A DNA stretch of 52,541 nucleotides from Alphaproteobacteria bacterium (GCA_025451095.1 JANWLB010000107.1:1-52541), one strand, 5' to 3'. Counted from the first letter of the stretch, positions 31,065 to 48,094 are shown. The notes: generated by a model not told the origin, from the letters alone. Numbers and translations are program-made.

Positions 31065-31784
31065 ATGGCGATGGGAAAGAAACTGTTGGCCGCCTACGAA
31101 AAGCTGGACCGTAAAAAACTCTATACGGTTGAGGATGCGGTAAAAATCCTGAAAGAAACGGCCAAAGGCCGCAAGTTCGATGAGACGTTTGATCTGTCGA
31201 TCAACCTGGGCATCGATCCCAAGCATGCCGACCAGATGGTTCGCGGCATGTTTGAGCTGCCGCACGGCACGGGCGGCACGGTCCGCGTGGCCGTGTTCGC
31301 GAAGGATGCCAAGGCGAAGGAAGCCAAGGACGCCGGTGCCGATATCGTCGGCGCGGATGACCTGGCCGAGAAAATTCTTAAAGGCGAAATCGACTTCGAC
31401 CGCTGCATTGCCACGCCGGACATGATGGGTCTGGTTGGCCGTCTCGGCAAGGTGCTGGGCCCCAAGGGTCTGATGCCGAACCCGAAGCTGGGCACGGTGA
31501 CGCCGGACGTCAAAAAGGCCGTTGAATCAGCCAAGGGCGGCGCCATCGAATACCGTGCCGAGAAGGCCGGTATCGTCCAGGTGCGCGTCGGCAAGGCCAG
31601 CTTCACCGAGAAGCAGCTGACCGAGAACATCAAGGCGCTGGTCAATGAAATCCGCCGCGTCCGTCCTTCGGGCGCCAAGGGCAACTACATGAAGAAGGTC
31701 ACGGTGACGACCACCATGGGTCCGGGCATCAAGCTTGACCTGACGGCCTTCAGTGCCTCTGGAGCCGCGACGAAAGCCGCTTAA
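31065..31784 (+). CDS. rplA: 50S ribosomal protein L1
   Basis: L1 forms the mobile stalk at the E site and usually represses its own operon. The 239-residue protein has [40 protein letters not shown] (domain II signature) and the C-terminal [22 protein letters not shown] within the end of rplK lies 8 bases before the ATG at 31065; a second ATG at 31071 is less well spaced. An intrinsic terminator follows, so this unit ends here rather than reading into rplJ. Confidence 0.97.
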   Translation: MAMGKKLLAAYEKLDRKKLYTVEDAVKILKETAKGRKFDETFDLSINLGIDPKHADQMVRGMFELPHGTGGTVRVAVFAKDAKAKEAKDAGADIVGADDLAEKILKGEIDFDRCIATPDMMGLVGRLGKVLGPKGLMPNPKLGTVTPDVKKAVESAKGGAIEYRAEKAGIVQVRVGKASFTEKQLTENIKALVNEIRRVRPSGAKGNYMKKVTVTTTMGPGIKLDLTAFSASGAATKAA

Positions 31785-31800
31785 GAAATTTAATACGATA

Positions 31801-31841
31801 AACAAAGGGCTCTTCGAATCGGAGAGTCCTTTGTTCTTTTT
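31801..31841 (+). terminator. Intrinsic terminator after rplA
   Basis: A 13-bp stem (AACAAAGGGCTCT pairing with AGAGTCCTTTGTT, one G-T) with a 9-base loop, followed by CTTTTT. It closes the rplKA unit and lies just beyond the 3' end of the convergent GGDEF-like gene. Confidence 0.85.
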
Positions 31842-31858
31842 CTGGAGAGTGCGTGAGA

Positions 31859-34057
31859 TTAAGGAGTGTAGTGCCTCTGCTTTGTTGTTCGCAAAGAGTC
31901 CAGACCGGCAGCCCGGCTTAAGATAGCTAGCGCATTCGCGGATTCGAGCTTCCGATTGCCGAGGCGCAGGGGCGCGGTGAGATTTCGCATTTCATGAGCC
32001 AGTTCAAACAGGTCAAACCTTTCCAGATCTTCGGTTATTCTCGCCATGGAATCGATCACCAGACTGTGTCCGGCCAGAACTATCTGCGGATCAGGCATAG
32101 CCTGTTCATGGCGGGCGATCTCGATGACGTGGTCGGTTAGTTGTGATCTTCTCAGAACATCCGTTTTGCTTTCCGCATCTGCTAGGATTGTGTGCGCCCG
32201 GCGGCGGATATCGGGCAAAAGCGCGGGGCTGTCGACATTGCGGAAACCTTTTTTATAAAGGTCCAGTTTGCCTAAGGTGCGTATGGTAGCCTGGGCCTGT
32301 AGCAAAGTCTCGTCAATGCCCTCAAGTTGAGCCGGTATATAACCCCAGGTCCGCGCTAAGTTGAAAGTCAGAAATTCCGGATGACCGTGAGGTCTGGTTG
32401 AAGGACGGTCTGCGATGTCAACGGGCCTTAGTTTCTTTTCCTGCATTTCTCTGCGGACAAAAGCGTCGAAGGCGGCGCGCGGGGACAGATGTTGTTTGAT
32501 CCGGGCAGGGTCAACGCCTTGGTCAATCAGGTGAAAGATGATTTCCTGCCGGTTCAGAACGGGCTGCAACGGAATGCCCGTCAGCGCTTCATAAATCATG
32601 CCGACGGGTTTTTTCAGGAGGTCGGCCAGCTGTTCCTGCGTAAAACGGTTTGCCAGCGCCCAGCTGTATGGATTTTGCTCTGCTCCCGGCAGCCGTGCAG
32701 CAGAAGGATGGATTGCATTTAAGTCAGAATTCGATGATTGCGTGATCAATACACCGCGTACATCAGTGCTATCGATGGATATCCGCTCAAAATAGCGAAT
32801 GCCGTGGTACTCCTGCAGGCGCTGCTGCGCTTCTAAAGACTGAAAAACATTGTCCAGAGGTGTCTGCGGAATGATTGGTGCGGCGATGCTGATCATTCCT
32901 GTGCCCGGCAGCCGTCCCCGTTTGTGCGGTATGTTGGCGAGCAGCGTATCGCCCGCCAAATCATAATCTTCGCGCTCCAGATCGTTATCTTTTGTGAATT
33001 GCGTAACAGATTTCCCAAAAATATGCGTCGTCACCTGGGTCTGTACGGATCGTTGAAGTTCGCTTATCAGCCATTCGTTTTGCGTGGGCACAATAATGTC
33101 CATAACCCCGCCGTCCCGTTCGTATATATGCCGGTATTCGGGTGGAAAAGATGCCAGCTGCTGCCGGATATAGTCTCGTACAGGCTCTAGGATGCTGCCA
33201 TCCACTTGATCGTTGCCAATCAGAGAATTCAAACCGCCCAGATTGTAGAGATTGAAGCGTATGAGGGTGGCCTGTCCGTTATTTTGGATCTGCTTCAGAA
33301 ATGCCATTTCCTCGCGTCGCGAGCGCGTATGTTTTGAAGCGATAGGCTGAACCGTGAAGTTTTCCGGGAAAAGGCTGGGAGCAGAAATGCGCTTGTGACT
33401 CCACGCTTCCAGGGCCTTGGTTGCGCAGGCTAAATAATGTTCATGCAGGAATTCCGGCGCCGCCAATGGATTTTTCACAGTATTGGCGACCAGATTGCGT
33501 GCCATGGAAAGCTCAAAAGCATGTTCATTGCGAATGTCTGTGAGCGTTCCTGAAGACCGATTGATCTCGGAAAAACTGGTTGCCAGTCCGACACCTGCGA
33601 CATTCGTATAACGCTTATGCTGGATACGGGAAAGACCGGCCTGCTCGATGAAGGTTTGGGTTTCTTTTTCCGCCGCCGTCAGACAGGCTCTCACTTGTTC
33701 CTGGGAGAGATTCTTGCCTTCCAGTACCCAGTTTATGCCATCGCCATGCACCCGGAAGCTTACACGCGTTGTCAAAGGCAGCGTTGCGAGAGTATTTTGA
33801 TAGATCGCCGCAATGGTCCGCATGACCTCGTTCGCCTTTTGCCGGCCAATAATGTCGTTGAGCTGCATCAGGTTGGTAAAATCAGCACTGACCAGATAGG
33901 AGGGGTCCGGGGTGGTCTTGCAGCACTCATATAATTGCTCGAGCAGGGGATCGCTGACATAGAAGTCGAGAACGGGATCTGTCTCAAAGACAGATCCGAC
34001 AAAACCGAGCATATTCAAATGTTCAGTTCCGGACATAATCATGAAAGAATAGTACAT
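31859..34057 (-). CDS. Protein with two degenerate GGDEF-like (nucleotidyl-cyclase fold) domains
   Basis: A 732-residue cytoplasmic protein without recognised close relatives. Residues 53-195 read like a GGDEF domain: DFTNLMQLND (59-68) matches the DxDxFKxxND segment, GRQKANEVM matches GxxxGDEVL, HGDGI (104-108) stands in the GGDEF position, and AGVGLA matches the later GIA segment. Residues 262-425 repeat the pattern: NLYNLGGLNS (269-278), DGGVM (315-319) at the GGDEF position, and GMISIAAP. Neither copy has an intact catalytic signature. FTQEQLADLLKKPVGMIYEA (472-491) resembles a helix-turn-helix. The C-terminal 200 residues are helical. It lies opposite to the ribosomal genes between rplA and rplJ. 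Start unsure (34057, 34042 or 34036). Confidence 0.75.
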   Translation of the reverse strand: MYYSFMIMSGTEHLNMLGFVGSVFETDPVLDFYVSDPLLEQLYECCKTTPDPSYLVSADFTNLMQLNDIIGRQKANEVMRTIAAIYQNTLATLPLTTRVSFRVHGDGINWVLEGKNLSQEQVRACLTAAEKETQTFIEQAGLSRIQHKRYTNVAGVGLATSFSEINRSSGTLTDIRNEHAFELSMARNLVANTVKNPLAAPEFLHEHYLACATKALEAWSHKRISAPSLFPENFTVQPIASKHTRSRREEMAFLKQIQNNGQATLIRFNLYNLGGLNSLIGNDQVDGSILEPVRDYIRQQLASFPPEYRHIYERDGGVMDIIVPTQNEWLISELQRSVQTQVTTHIFGKSVTQFTKDNDLEREDYDLAGDTLLANIPHKRGRLPGTGMISIAAPIIPQTPLDNVFQSLEAQQRLQEYHGIRYFERISIDSTDVRGVLITQSSNSDLNAIHPSAARLPGAEQNPYSWALANRFTQEQLADLLKKPVGMIYEALTGIPLQPVLNRQEIIFHLIDQGVDPARIKQHLSPRAAFDAFVRREMQEKKLRPVDIADRPSTRPHGHPEFLTFNLARTWGYIPAQLEGIDETLLQAQATIRTLGKLDLYKKGFRNVDSPALLPDIRRRAHTILADAESKTDVLRRSQLTDHVIEIARHEQAMPDPQIVLAGHSLVIDSMARITEDLERFDLFELAHEMRNLTAPLRLGNRKLESANALAILSRAAGLDSLRTTKQRHYTP

Positions 34058-34173
34058 AGAAAATCTTAACGGCCCTCTAATAATATTTTATGTAAAATAA
34101 TGTTCTTTTCAATCAGTTTTTCGTGGCGAACGTCCAAACGCCTCCTATAGAAAACGTGATCAGGAGAAGAGCA

Positions 34174-35508
34174 ATGGATTTTCCGAAGGGGTTTATCTGG
34201 GGTGCCGCTACCGCCGCCTATCAGATCGAGGGGGCGGCACAGGAAGACGGCCGCGGACCCGGGATCTGGGACACATTCTGCCGCATTCCGGGCAAAATTA
34301 AAAACGGCGATACGGGCGATATCGCCTGCGACCATTATCACCGGCTGGACGAGGATCTTGGCCTGATCGCCGGGCTTGTGCCGAATTACCGCTTCTCGAT
34401 TTCATGGCCGCGCGTTCTGCCGGAGGGGCGGGGCCGGGTCAATGAACCGGGGCTGGATTTCTATGACCGGCTGGTCGACGGCCTTCTGGCGCGCAATGTA
34501 ACGCCCTGGGTCACGCTGTTTCACTGGGATCTGCCGCAGGCACTGCAGGATCGGGGCGGCTGGGCAAACCGCGATATTCTGGGCTGGTTTTCCGACTACG
34601 CCGAACTGATGGCGCGGCGGCTGGGGGACCGGGTGAACAACTGGATCATCCTGAATGAACCCAGCGTCTATAGCTGGATGGGGCATGGCGTGGGGATCAA
34701 CGCGCCGGGGCTGGCCGACCGCGACGGGTTCCTGCAATGCGTACACCATATGAACATGGCTGTGGGGCAGACCTACCGGGCCCTGAAAAGCGAAAACGCG
34801 GCCTTTCGCATAGGCTCAGCCTATACGCTGATGCCGGTGCGCGGGGAACGGCCCGATACCAATCCCGAAAACGTGGCGTTGATGGATGCTTTCTGGAATG
34901 GCCATTTTTACGACCCGCTGCTCAAAGGAACCTACCCGGAGATCACGGCCTCTTATCTCGCACCGTTTATCCGCGAGGGGGATATGAACATCGTGCGGGC
35001 AGATCTCGATTTCGTCGGCATCCAGCATTATGACGCGATCGAGGTCCGGCGCAATTCGGCCTATATTTTCGATACGTTCTTCGGCGACAAGCCTGCGCAC
35101 ACCCCCAAGACGGCGATGGGCTGGTCGATTGATCCGTCCAATTTTTATGAATGCCTGACCGGATTTAAAAAACGATACGGCGACATTCCACTGATCGTGA
35201 CGGAAAACGGAATCGCGCTGGAAGACTCAATCGATTCAAACGGTCAATGTCCTGACCCGCGCCGTATCGATTTTCTGCGGGATTATATCGGGACCCTGGC
35301 GCGGGCGATGAAGGACGGCGTGAACGTGCGGGGCTATTTCGTCTGGTCGCTGATGGATAATTTTGAATGGGGGGAAGGGTACCGGCCCCGCTTCGGTCTG
35401 ATCCATGTCGACTACGCCCGGGACCGCCGCCGGACGCCCAAATCCTCCTATGAATGGTATGCGACGCTGGTCAAAACCGGCAAAATTGCTATGACAAATA
35501 ATATTTGA
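34174..35508 (+). CDS. bglB: Glycoside hydrolase family 1 beta-glucosidase
   Basis: A cytoplasmic retaining beta-glycosidase of 444 residues, the normal GH1 length. FPKGFIWGAATAAYQIEGA is the N-terminal signature. The acid/base Glu is in ILNEPSVY and the nucleophile Glu in IVTENGIAL. The C-terminal YFVWSLMDNFEWGEGY binds the substrate. AGGAG lies 8 bases before the ATG at 34174; the frame extends 17 codons further but without similarity. Its location between rplA and rplJ is unrelated to its function. Aglycone specificity cannot be inferred. Confidence 0.95.
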   Translation: MDFPKGFIWGAATAAYQIEGAAQEDGRGPGIWDTFCRIPGKIKNGDTGDIACDHYHRLDEDLGLIAGLVPNYRFSISWPRVLPEGRGRVNEPGLDFYDRLVDGLLARNVTPWVTLFHWDLPQALQDRGGWANRDILGWFSDYAELMARRLGDRVNNWIILNEPSVYSWMGHGVGINAPGLADRDGFLQCVHHMNMAVGQTYRALKSENAAFRIGSAYTLMPVRGERPDTNPENVALMDAFWNGHFYDPLLKGTYPEITASYLAPFIREGDMNIVRADLDFVGIQHYDAIEVRRNSAYIFDTFFGDKPAHTPKTAMGWSIDPSNFYECLTGFKKRYGDIPLIVTENGIALEDSIDSNGQCPDPRRIDFLRDYIGTLARAMKDGVNVRGYFVWSLMDNFEWGEGYRPRFGLIHVDYARDRRRTPKSSYEWYATLVKTGKIAMTNNI

Positions 35509-35534
35509 CAGAAGGCCTTAGCCTGTTCTATGGA
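35505..35534 (+). promoter_or_regulatory. Candidate promoter of the 35567 gene
   Basis: Consensus TTGACA (35505-35510) overlaps the bglB stop codon. After 18 bases comes TATGGA (35529-35534), 33 bases before the next start codon. Confidence 0.4.
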
Positions 35535-35566
35535 AGAGAAACGATTTGATTTGAAAGGATATTTTT

Positions 35567-35875
35567 ATGCCTCTGAAATCACCCCTGTTAACCTATCTTC
35601 TGGGCGCGCCTGTTCCGGCTCCCGGCCAGCATTGGATTGAAAATCTGAATGCCAATGCCAACAATACAAAACTTCATGCGGCAGGCACGGCCTTAAAATT
35701 ACTTTCGCCCGCGTTTTTCCTGGCCTCTGGCCCGGGCGCCGTGATGGCTTATGTCGGTGGTACGTGTTTGCAGGCCGGCCTTCGGACATATGCTGAGGGA
35801 GAAGAAAAATCCATACCGCGCCTGGCACGGAATATAGGAATTTATGCCGTTCCGGGACTTTCTTTGAAACTTTAA
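35567..35875 (+). CDS. Small protein of unknown function before rplJ
   Basis: A 102-residue protein with no recognised family. It has a hydrophobic central stretch (LLSPAFFLASGPGAVMAYVGG) that could be a membrane helix or a buried core, and short polar ends. AAAGGA lies about 7 bases upstream of the ATG. It shares a likely transcript with the 35893 gene and has its own candidate promoter. Confidence 0.6.
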   Translation: MPLKSPLLTYLLGAPVPAPGQHWIENLNANANNTKLHAAGTALKLLSPAFFLASGPGAVMAYVGGTCLQAGLRTYAEGEEKSIPRLARNIGIYAVPGLSLKL

Positions 35876-35892
35876 CAGACGGAGATATTAAA

Positions 35893-36102
35893 ATGGCAAA
35901 ATCAGGCTTTACTTTGAATGGCGTAGAATTACGGGATGATCAGCTTGACGGGCTGGATTTCATTGACCGGGATCTGACTCTAAAGGAAACCATGGGTGCT
36001 TTAGTGAGAAGCTCTTCCTTTAAAGCTATGTCGCCGCGGGAGAAGACAGCTGCCGCTATGATCGTTGGCCTGGCATCGCGCCCGCTTCCGAAAATATCGT
36101 AA
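35893..36102 (+). CDS. Small acidic/basic protein of unknown function before rplJ
   Basis: A 69-residue soluble protein: NGVELRDDQLDGLDFIDRDLTLKET is strongly acidic, and the rest is mixed (SSFKAMSPREKTAAAMIVGLA). No family recognised. GGAG lies upstream of the ATG and it starts 17 bases after the 35567 gene. The rplJ promoter begins 6 bases after its stop. Confidence 0.6.
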   Translation: MAKSGFTLNGVELRDDQLDGLDFIDRDLTLKETMGALVRSSSFKAMSPREKTAAAMIVGLASRPLPKIS

Positions 36103-36108
36103 TTTTCC

Positions 36109-36137
36109 TTGACCTATGCGGGGCGGTGCTGTTAAAA
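36109..36137 (+). promoter_or_regulatory. Candidate rplJ-rplL promoter
   Basis: TTGACC (36109-36114), a 17-base spacer and TTAAAA (36132-36137). It lies just upstream of the structured leader of rplJ, giving a leader of about 185 bases. Confidence 0.5.
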
Positions 36138-36293
36138 CCGCCTCGTTCCTGTCCAAGACTGCCGGCGGCCTTTAGGGGCATTAAGTCCAGCACAGATGGG
36201 GAAAACGAAAGACGAAGCGGCTGATCCGCATCCCTTTGTTTTCTTTATTTTGGTCTTTGACGGGGATGGACCCACAGGGTGCCATCCTTTTTT
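36138..36293 (+). promoter_or_regulatory. rplJ leader with attenuator and alternative pairing (L10-type leader)
   Basis: CCGCCTCGT (36138-36146) can pair with ACGAAGCGG (36212-36220) with one mismatch, closing a branched structure as expected for an L10-binding leader. An intrinsic terminator follows: GGATGGACCC (36264-36273) with GGGT and CCATCC (36277-36287), then six T. CATCCC (36229-36234) can instead pair with GGGATG (36263-36268), which would disrupt the terminator stem. This gives a plausible on/off switch. Confidence 0.6.
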
Positions 36294-36327
36294 GTTTTTG
36301 ATTTGGATTTTTTGAGAGGAAGACAGC

Positions 36328-36813
36328 ATGAGTCAGAACCGTGTGAAAAAAGAGCAGGAAGTCGCCGTCCTCCGCCAGCGCTTTGAAGGCGAGGAGCTGG
36401 TTATTGTCACGCATAACAAGGGCCTGACGGTGAAACAGGTGACGGAGCTGCGCTCCAAGATGCGCAAGGAAGGCGTCACCTACAAGGTCGCGAAGAACAC
36501 GCTGGTCCGCCGCGCGCTGGAGGGCACGAAGTTTGCGGGTCTCTCAAGCCTGTTCACCGGCCCGACGGCCGTTGCCTCGTCCAAAGATCCCATGGCTGCG
36601 GCCCGCGTTGCCTACGGCTTTGCCAAGGACAACGAGAAGCTCGTGATCCTGGGCGGCGCCAACAGCCAGGAGCCTTTGAGCCTCGAGACCATCAAATTCC
36701 TCGCGACGCTGCCTTCGCTGGACGCGCTGCGCGGCAAGCTGGTCGGCCTGCTGCAGGCGCCGGGCGCGCAACTGGCCCGCTTGGCCAATGCCTACGCCAC
36801 CAAAGGACAGTAA
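36328..36813 (+). CDS. rplJ: 50S ribosomal protein L10
   Basis: L10 anchors the L7/L12 dimers of the ribosomal stalk and in many bacteria represses its own operon. The 161-residue protein contains VTHNKGLTVKQVTELRSKMRKEGVTYKVAKNTLVRRAL, FTGPTAVASSKDP, and a C-terminal helix (LRGKLVGLLQAPGAQLARLANAYA) that binds L12. It lies downstream of the attenuated leader and 59 bases before rplL. Confidence 0.97.
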   Translation: MSQNRVKKEQEVAVLRQRFEGEELVIVTHNKGLTVKQVTELRSKMRKEGVTYKVAKNTLVRRALEGTKFAGLSSLFTGPTAVASSKDPMAAARVAYGFAKDNEKLVILGGANSQEPLSLETIKFLATLPSLDALRGKLVGLLQAPGAQLARLANAYATKGQ

Positions 36814-36872
36814 TTACCGGTTTAATTGTAAATTCAACAACTGCTTAAAAGTGAAATAGAAGGAGAACTAAA

Positions 36873-37238
36873 ATGGCTGCCAATCTTGCAAAAATCGTAG
36901 ACGACCTGTCGGCCCTGACAGTTCTGGAAGCTGCCGAACTGGCGAAGCTTCTGGAAGAAAAGTGGGGCGTTTCCGCCGCTGCGCCGGTGGCTGTTGCCGC
37001 TGCGGGCGCCGCCGTTGCCGAGGAGAAGGACTCATTTGACCTGATCCTCGCCGCTGCCGGTGACAACAAGATCAACGTCATCAAGGAAGTGCGCACCATC
37101 ACGGGTCTGGGCCTGAAAGAAGCCAAGGACCTGGTCGAAGGCGCACCGAAGCCCCTGAAGCAGGGCGTGCCGAAAGAAGAAGCCGAGAAGATCAAGAAGC
37201 AGATCGAAGCGGCTGGCGGCAAGGTCGAAATGAAGTAA
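36873..37238 (+). CDS. rplL: 50S ribosomal protein L7/L12
   Basis: L7/L12 forms the flexible stalk that recruits translation GTPases. The 121-residue protein has the N-terminal dimer helices ([25 protein letters not shown]), an Ala/Val-rich hinge and the C-terminal domain ([32 protein letters not shown]). AGGAG lies upstream of the ATG. Two hairpins follow the gene, the second a strong terminator. Confidence 0.98.
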   Translation: MAANLAKIVDDLSALTVLEAAELAKLLEEKWGVSAAAPVAVAAAGAAVAEEKDSFDLILAAAGDNKINVIKEVRTITGLGLKEAKDLVEGAPKPLKQGVPKEEAEKIKKQIEAAGGKVEMK

Positions 37239-37247
37239 TCAAGGTGC

Positions 37248-37299
37248 CCCGCCTTCGGGCGGGAACCGCATGAAAAGAGGGCTCCGGCCCTCTTTTTTT
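37248..37299 (+). terminator. Hairpin plus intrinsic terminator after rplL
   Basis: First a perfect UUCG-type hairpin, CCCGCC-TTCG-GGCGGG (37248-37263), without a T run. Then AGAGGGC-TCCG-GCCCTCT (37276-37293) followed by six T. On the minus strand the second stem is followed by TTTT, so it can also end the convergent 37309-38112 gene. Confidence 0.9.
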
Positions 37300-37308
37300 A
37301 TGGCCCGC

Positions 37309-38112
37309 TCAGCTGGGGTTTTGCGCCGTTTGGCTGCAGGGCGCTATCCAGTACCACGGCGCTCCCAGCGCCCCTGTTTTCAAATATGCACATATCCTGT
37401 CCCCGGGATTCATAGCTTCATAAAGCCGGTAGCCGACAAAGATATTTCGGGTTTCCTCTGTCTGCGGCCCCCACGGGCCAATGTCCAGCTCGGGTATGCG
37501 GCTTCTGTATCCATTTGATATACGTTTGCTTAATACGACCGATTCAAATATCTGCGGACTTGATCTGTCCAGGAGCGCATTTGTCGCGAGGATGGTTCCG
37601 TATCCATAGGGGAGCATAAGCAACAGCAGAAGCACCTTTTCAATCTTTTTCTCAGAGATGTTTCTGATTGTCCAAAGAGCAGAAGCGCCCAATAAGACGG
37701 CGCATCCCAGGGCTGTCAAATGTATCGCAGGTATCCCGCTCCATCGCAGCAAACTAAAATTCATAGAAAACTGGCAGAACAGCAAGAGGCCGGGCATTAC
37801 AAATGACAGGTCGACCTCTGTTTTTCCTGACGCAGAATTTCTGGTGCCAATCAGAGAAGAAAAGTTGCCCGGGGTCCGGGCAACGATTATGAGGGCAAGC
37901 CAGGGCATTAGGATCAATAAAACAATGAAGGGTTTGTAAATATTCGAAGCAGGGTCAGCAAACAAAAATGACCAGACAAGCAGAATCCAGGTGAGGATGT
38001 TTAATTTGCGTGCCCATCGTTTCGTCTGTGCGGTGCCGGGAAAGCGTGTTCTCTTGTTAGAGTTGTGGCGATCCCTGTTGTTGGTGTGCTTTCTGCGGCT
38101 TTTTACAGGCAT
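37309..38112 (-). CDS. Polytopic membrane protein of unknown function
   Basis: A protein of about 267 residues with a basic, Asn-rich cytoplasmic N-terminus (SRRKHTNNRDRHNSNKRTR). About five membrane helices follow, for example ILTWILLVWSFLF, IVLLILMPWLALIIV, GLLLFCQFSMNFSLL and KVLLLLLMLPYGYGTIL. A C-terminal soluble part of about 80 residues contains two Cys (DRICAYLKTG, WIAPCSQ). No family recognised. Base composition is more AT-rich than the ribosomal genes around it. The Met at 38112 is taken as start; a GTG at 38157 is the alternative but would overlap the divergent gene. Confidence 0.65.
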   Translation of the reverse strand: MPVKSRRKHTNNRDRHNSNKRTRFPGTAQTKRWARKLNILTWILLVWSFLFADPASNIYKPFIVLLILMPWLALIIVARTPGNFSSLIGTRNSASGKTEVDLSFVMPGLLLFCQFSMNFSLLRWSGIPAIHLTALGCAVLLGASALWTIRNISEKKIEKVLLLLLMLPYGYGTILATNALLDRSSPQIFESVVLSKRISNGYRSRIPELDIGPWGPQTEETRNIFVGYRLYEAMNPGDRICAYLKTGALGAPWYWIAPCSQTAQNPS

Positions 38113-38114
38113 GT

Positions 38115-38858
38115 ATGAATGTTTCCCTTGGTAGAATCCCCTTATTAAAATTATCACAGCAGTCCTCTTTTTTATGGCCTTTTCTCTGGCAGGCCTATAT
38201 TCAGGAGCCTGATAACAAAAAACAACGGGATGAACAGATGGCAGGGCTTCGCAGATACTTTTATGATGCCGCGTCTCCTGAATGCGACATCGGCTCCTCC
38301 GCGCTCAAGCCGGCGGCGATGTTCGAGGTGCGTACCGGCATATCCGGGATTGCGGCGCAGTATGCCTTTCCCGAAAGAGCTTTGGAGGGCCAGACCGGCA
38401 ATACGCCGACCTTTTACGAAAGTTATTTAAGCCAAACCTATGCGGCGGCGGTGTTTGCCTGTTACAAGCCCCCGCGTCAGTGTAACTTCAACATCATAAA
38501 AATTGCCGACCTTGCGCCCGATACGATGGCGGCGCTGCGATGGGATTGGCACGAACTGGTGGCGCTGAACCCGGAACTGGGGGCGGTGACGGTGGATGAG
38601 GGAGAGCCGCGGGAGCTGTTCGATGCCCTGGCGGGAGCAGCCTGCCTCCTGAACCCGGACGATATCTCCTTTTTTCTGGAAAAGCGCCGGATTACAAAGA
38701 ACCTGGCGACATCCGCTCTTTGCCTGGACGACCCAGCTTACCGGGCCCCCTATGACGATATATGCAAAATAACAGGCCTGGAAACGATATCCTGGGTTCC
38801 GGCGCCCTCGACGCTCTGCCGGATGAAAGACAGCCTGGCAGGCCCAAAAATTACATAA
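38115..38858 (+). CDS. Protein of unknown function upstream of rpoB
   Basis: A 247-residue reading frame between rplL and rpoB. No family recognised. It looks soluble, with aromatic-rich segments (FLWPFLWQAYIQEPD, LRWDWHELVALNPELG) and several Cys residues spread along it. The first ATG at 38115 is only 2 bases from the divergent gene's start. A Met at 38238 (MAGLRRYFYDA) with GGGA upstream may be the true start. No terminator was seen between it and the rpoB promoter. Confidence 0.55.
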   Translation: MNVSLGRIPLLKLSQQSSFLWPFLWQAYIQEPDNKKQRDEQMAGLRRYFYDAASPECDIGSSALKPAAMFEVRTGISGIAAQYAFPERALEGQTGNTPTFYESYLSQTYAAAVFACYKPPRQCNFNIIKIADLAPDTMAALRWDWHELVALNPELGAVTVDEGEPRELFDALAGAACLLNPDDISFFLEKRRITKNLATSALCLDDPAYRAPYDDICKITGLETISWVPAPSTLCRMKDSLAGPKIT

Positions 38859-38908
38859 TATCGATTCTCGGGCGGGTCTCCACCGTTTCTCGAAGACGAT
38901 AAAAAGCC

Positions 38909-38937
38909 TTGACTCTCAGGGAACTCTGCGCCATATA
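38909..38937 (+). promoter_or_regulatory. Candidate rpoB promoter
   Basis: TTGACT (38909-38914) with CATATA at a 17-base spacing, or TATAGC at 19. The spacer contains GGGAACTCT, also present in the rpsL promoter spacer. The leader to rpoB would be about 150 bases; it can fold through CAGCCCC pairing with GGGGCTG, and GGATAA pairing with TTATCC. Confidence 0.45.
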
Positions 38938-39095
38938 GCATACGCGCTAAAGCCGGGATGACAGTGACAGTAAGAATTCCGTATACCGGATAACCTTATT
39001 TGCGTTGACCGCATCAGCCCCCCGTAGGGGAGGGGTGAAGGCGGCCTTATCCATTGGGGCTGGCTAATTTTTGTGACGGGCAAAGGACAAAGAGA

Positions 39096-43454
<4,359 letters not shown>

Positions 43455-43457
43455 CCC

Positions 43458-43757
43458 ATGAGGCTGTACCTGATCGAAAGAAAGTCGTATCACGCGGACG
43501 CGGCCAGATTATCGGCTCCGGAACGCCGGGAGCTCAAGACCGTGTGGGCGGAAGCCAATGCGCGCATTCTAGGCAATGAGGCGCTTTCAAGCCTGCTGGG
43601 CAGTGTTGGCGGCCGTATCGCCAAAAGGACGATCGCCCAGGGCGGTGTGAGCGTTGATGTGCCGGACGAGAAGCGGGCGAGGTTTGAAAAGGGGCTGGAA
43701 GAGATCAGGCCGGTAGTTATCCTGGTGGACCCCCCGCCGCCCCGCCAGCCGAAATAG
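43458..43757 (+). CDS. Small protein of unknown function between rpoB and rpoC
   Basis: A 99-residue basic protein beginning 3 bases after the rpoB stop. No family recognised. Sequence is Arg/Ala/Glu-rich (RLSAPERRELKTVWAEANAR), then LSSLLGSVGGRIAKRTIAQG, then a Pro-rich end (VDPPPPRQPK). No clear ribosome binding site, so translation may be coupled to rpoB termination. Codon use resembles its neighbours. It is followed by rpoC after 66 bases. Confidence 0.6.
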   Translation: MRLYLIERKSYHADAARLSAPERRELKTVWAEANARILGNEALSSLLGSVGGRIAKRTIAQGGVSVDVPDEKRARFEKGLEEIRPVVILVDPPPPRQPK

Positions 43758-43802
43758 ACGGACGAACGGTTTTAGGAATTTTTGAGATAGACACGAAGAT
43801 AA

Positions 43803-48035
<4,233 letters not shown>

Positions 48036-48055
48036 TCGGCCTTACATATTGAAAC

Positions 48056-48082
48056 AAAGGGCCCTTTTCAGGGCCCTTTTTT
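48056..48082 (+). terminator. Intrinsic terminator after rpoC
   Basis: AAAGGGCCC (48056-48064), loop TTTTCA, GGGCCC then TTTTTT (48071-48082). It closes the rpoB-rpoC unit 20 bases after the stop codon. Confidence 0.92.
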
Positions 48083-48094
48083 CTGTCAAAAATA

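Noticed and set aside
31859-36102. Insertion sequence or integron as the source of the rplA-rplJ block
   Set aside because: No transposase, integrase, terminal inverted repeats or target duplication could be seen.
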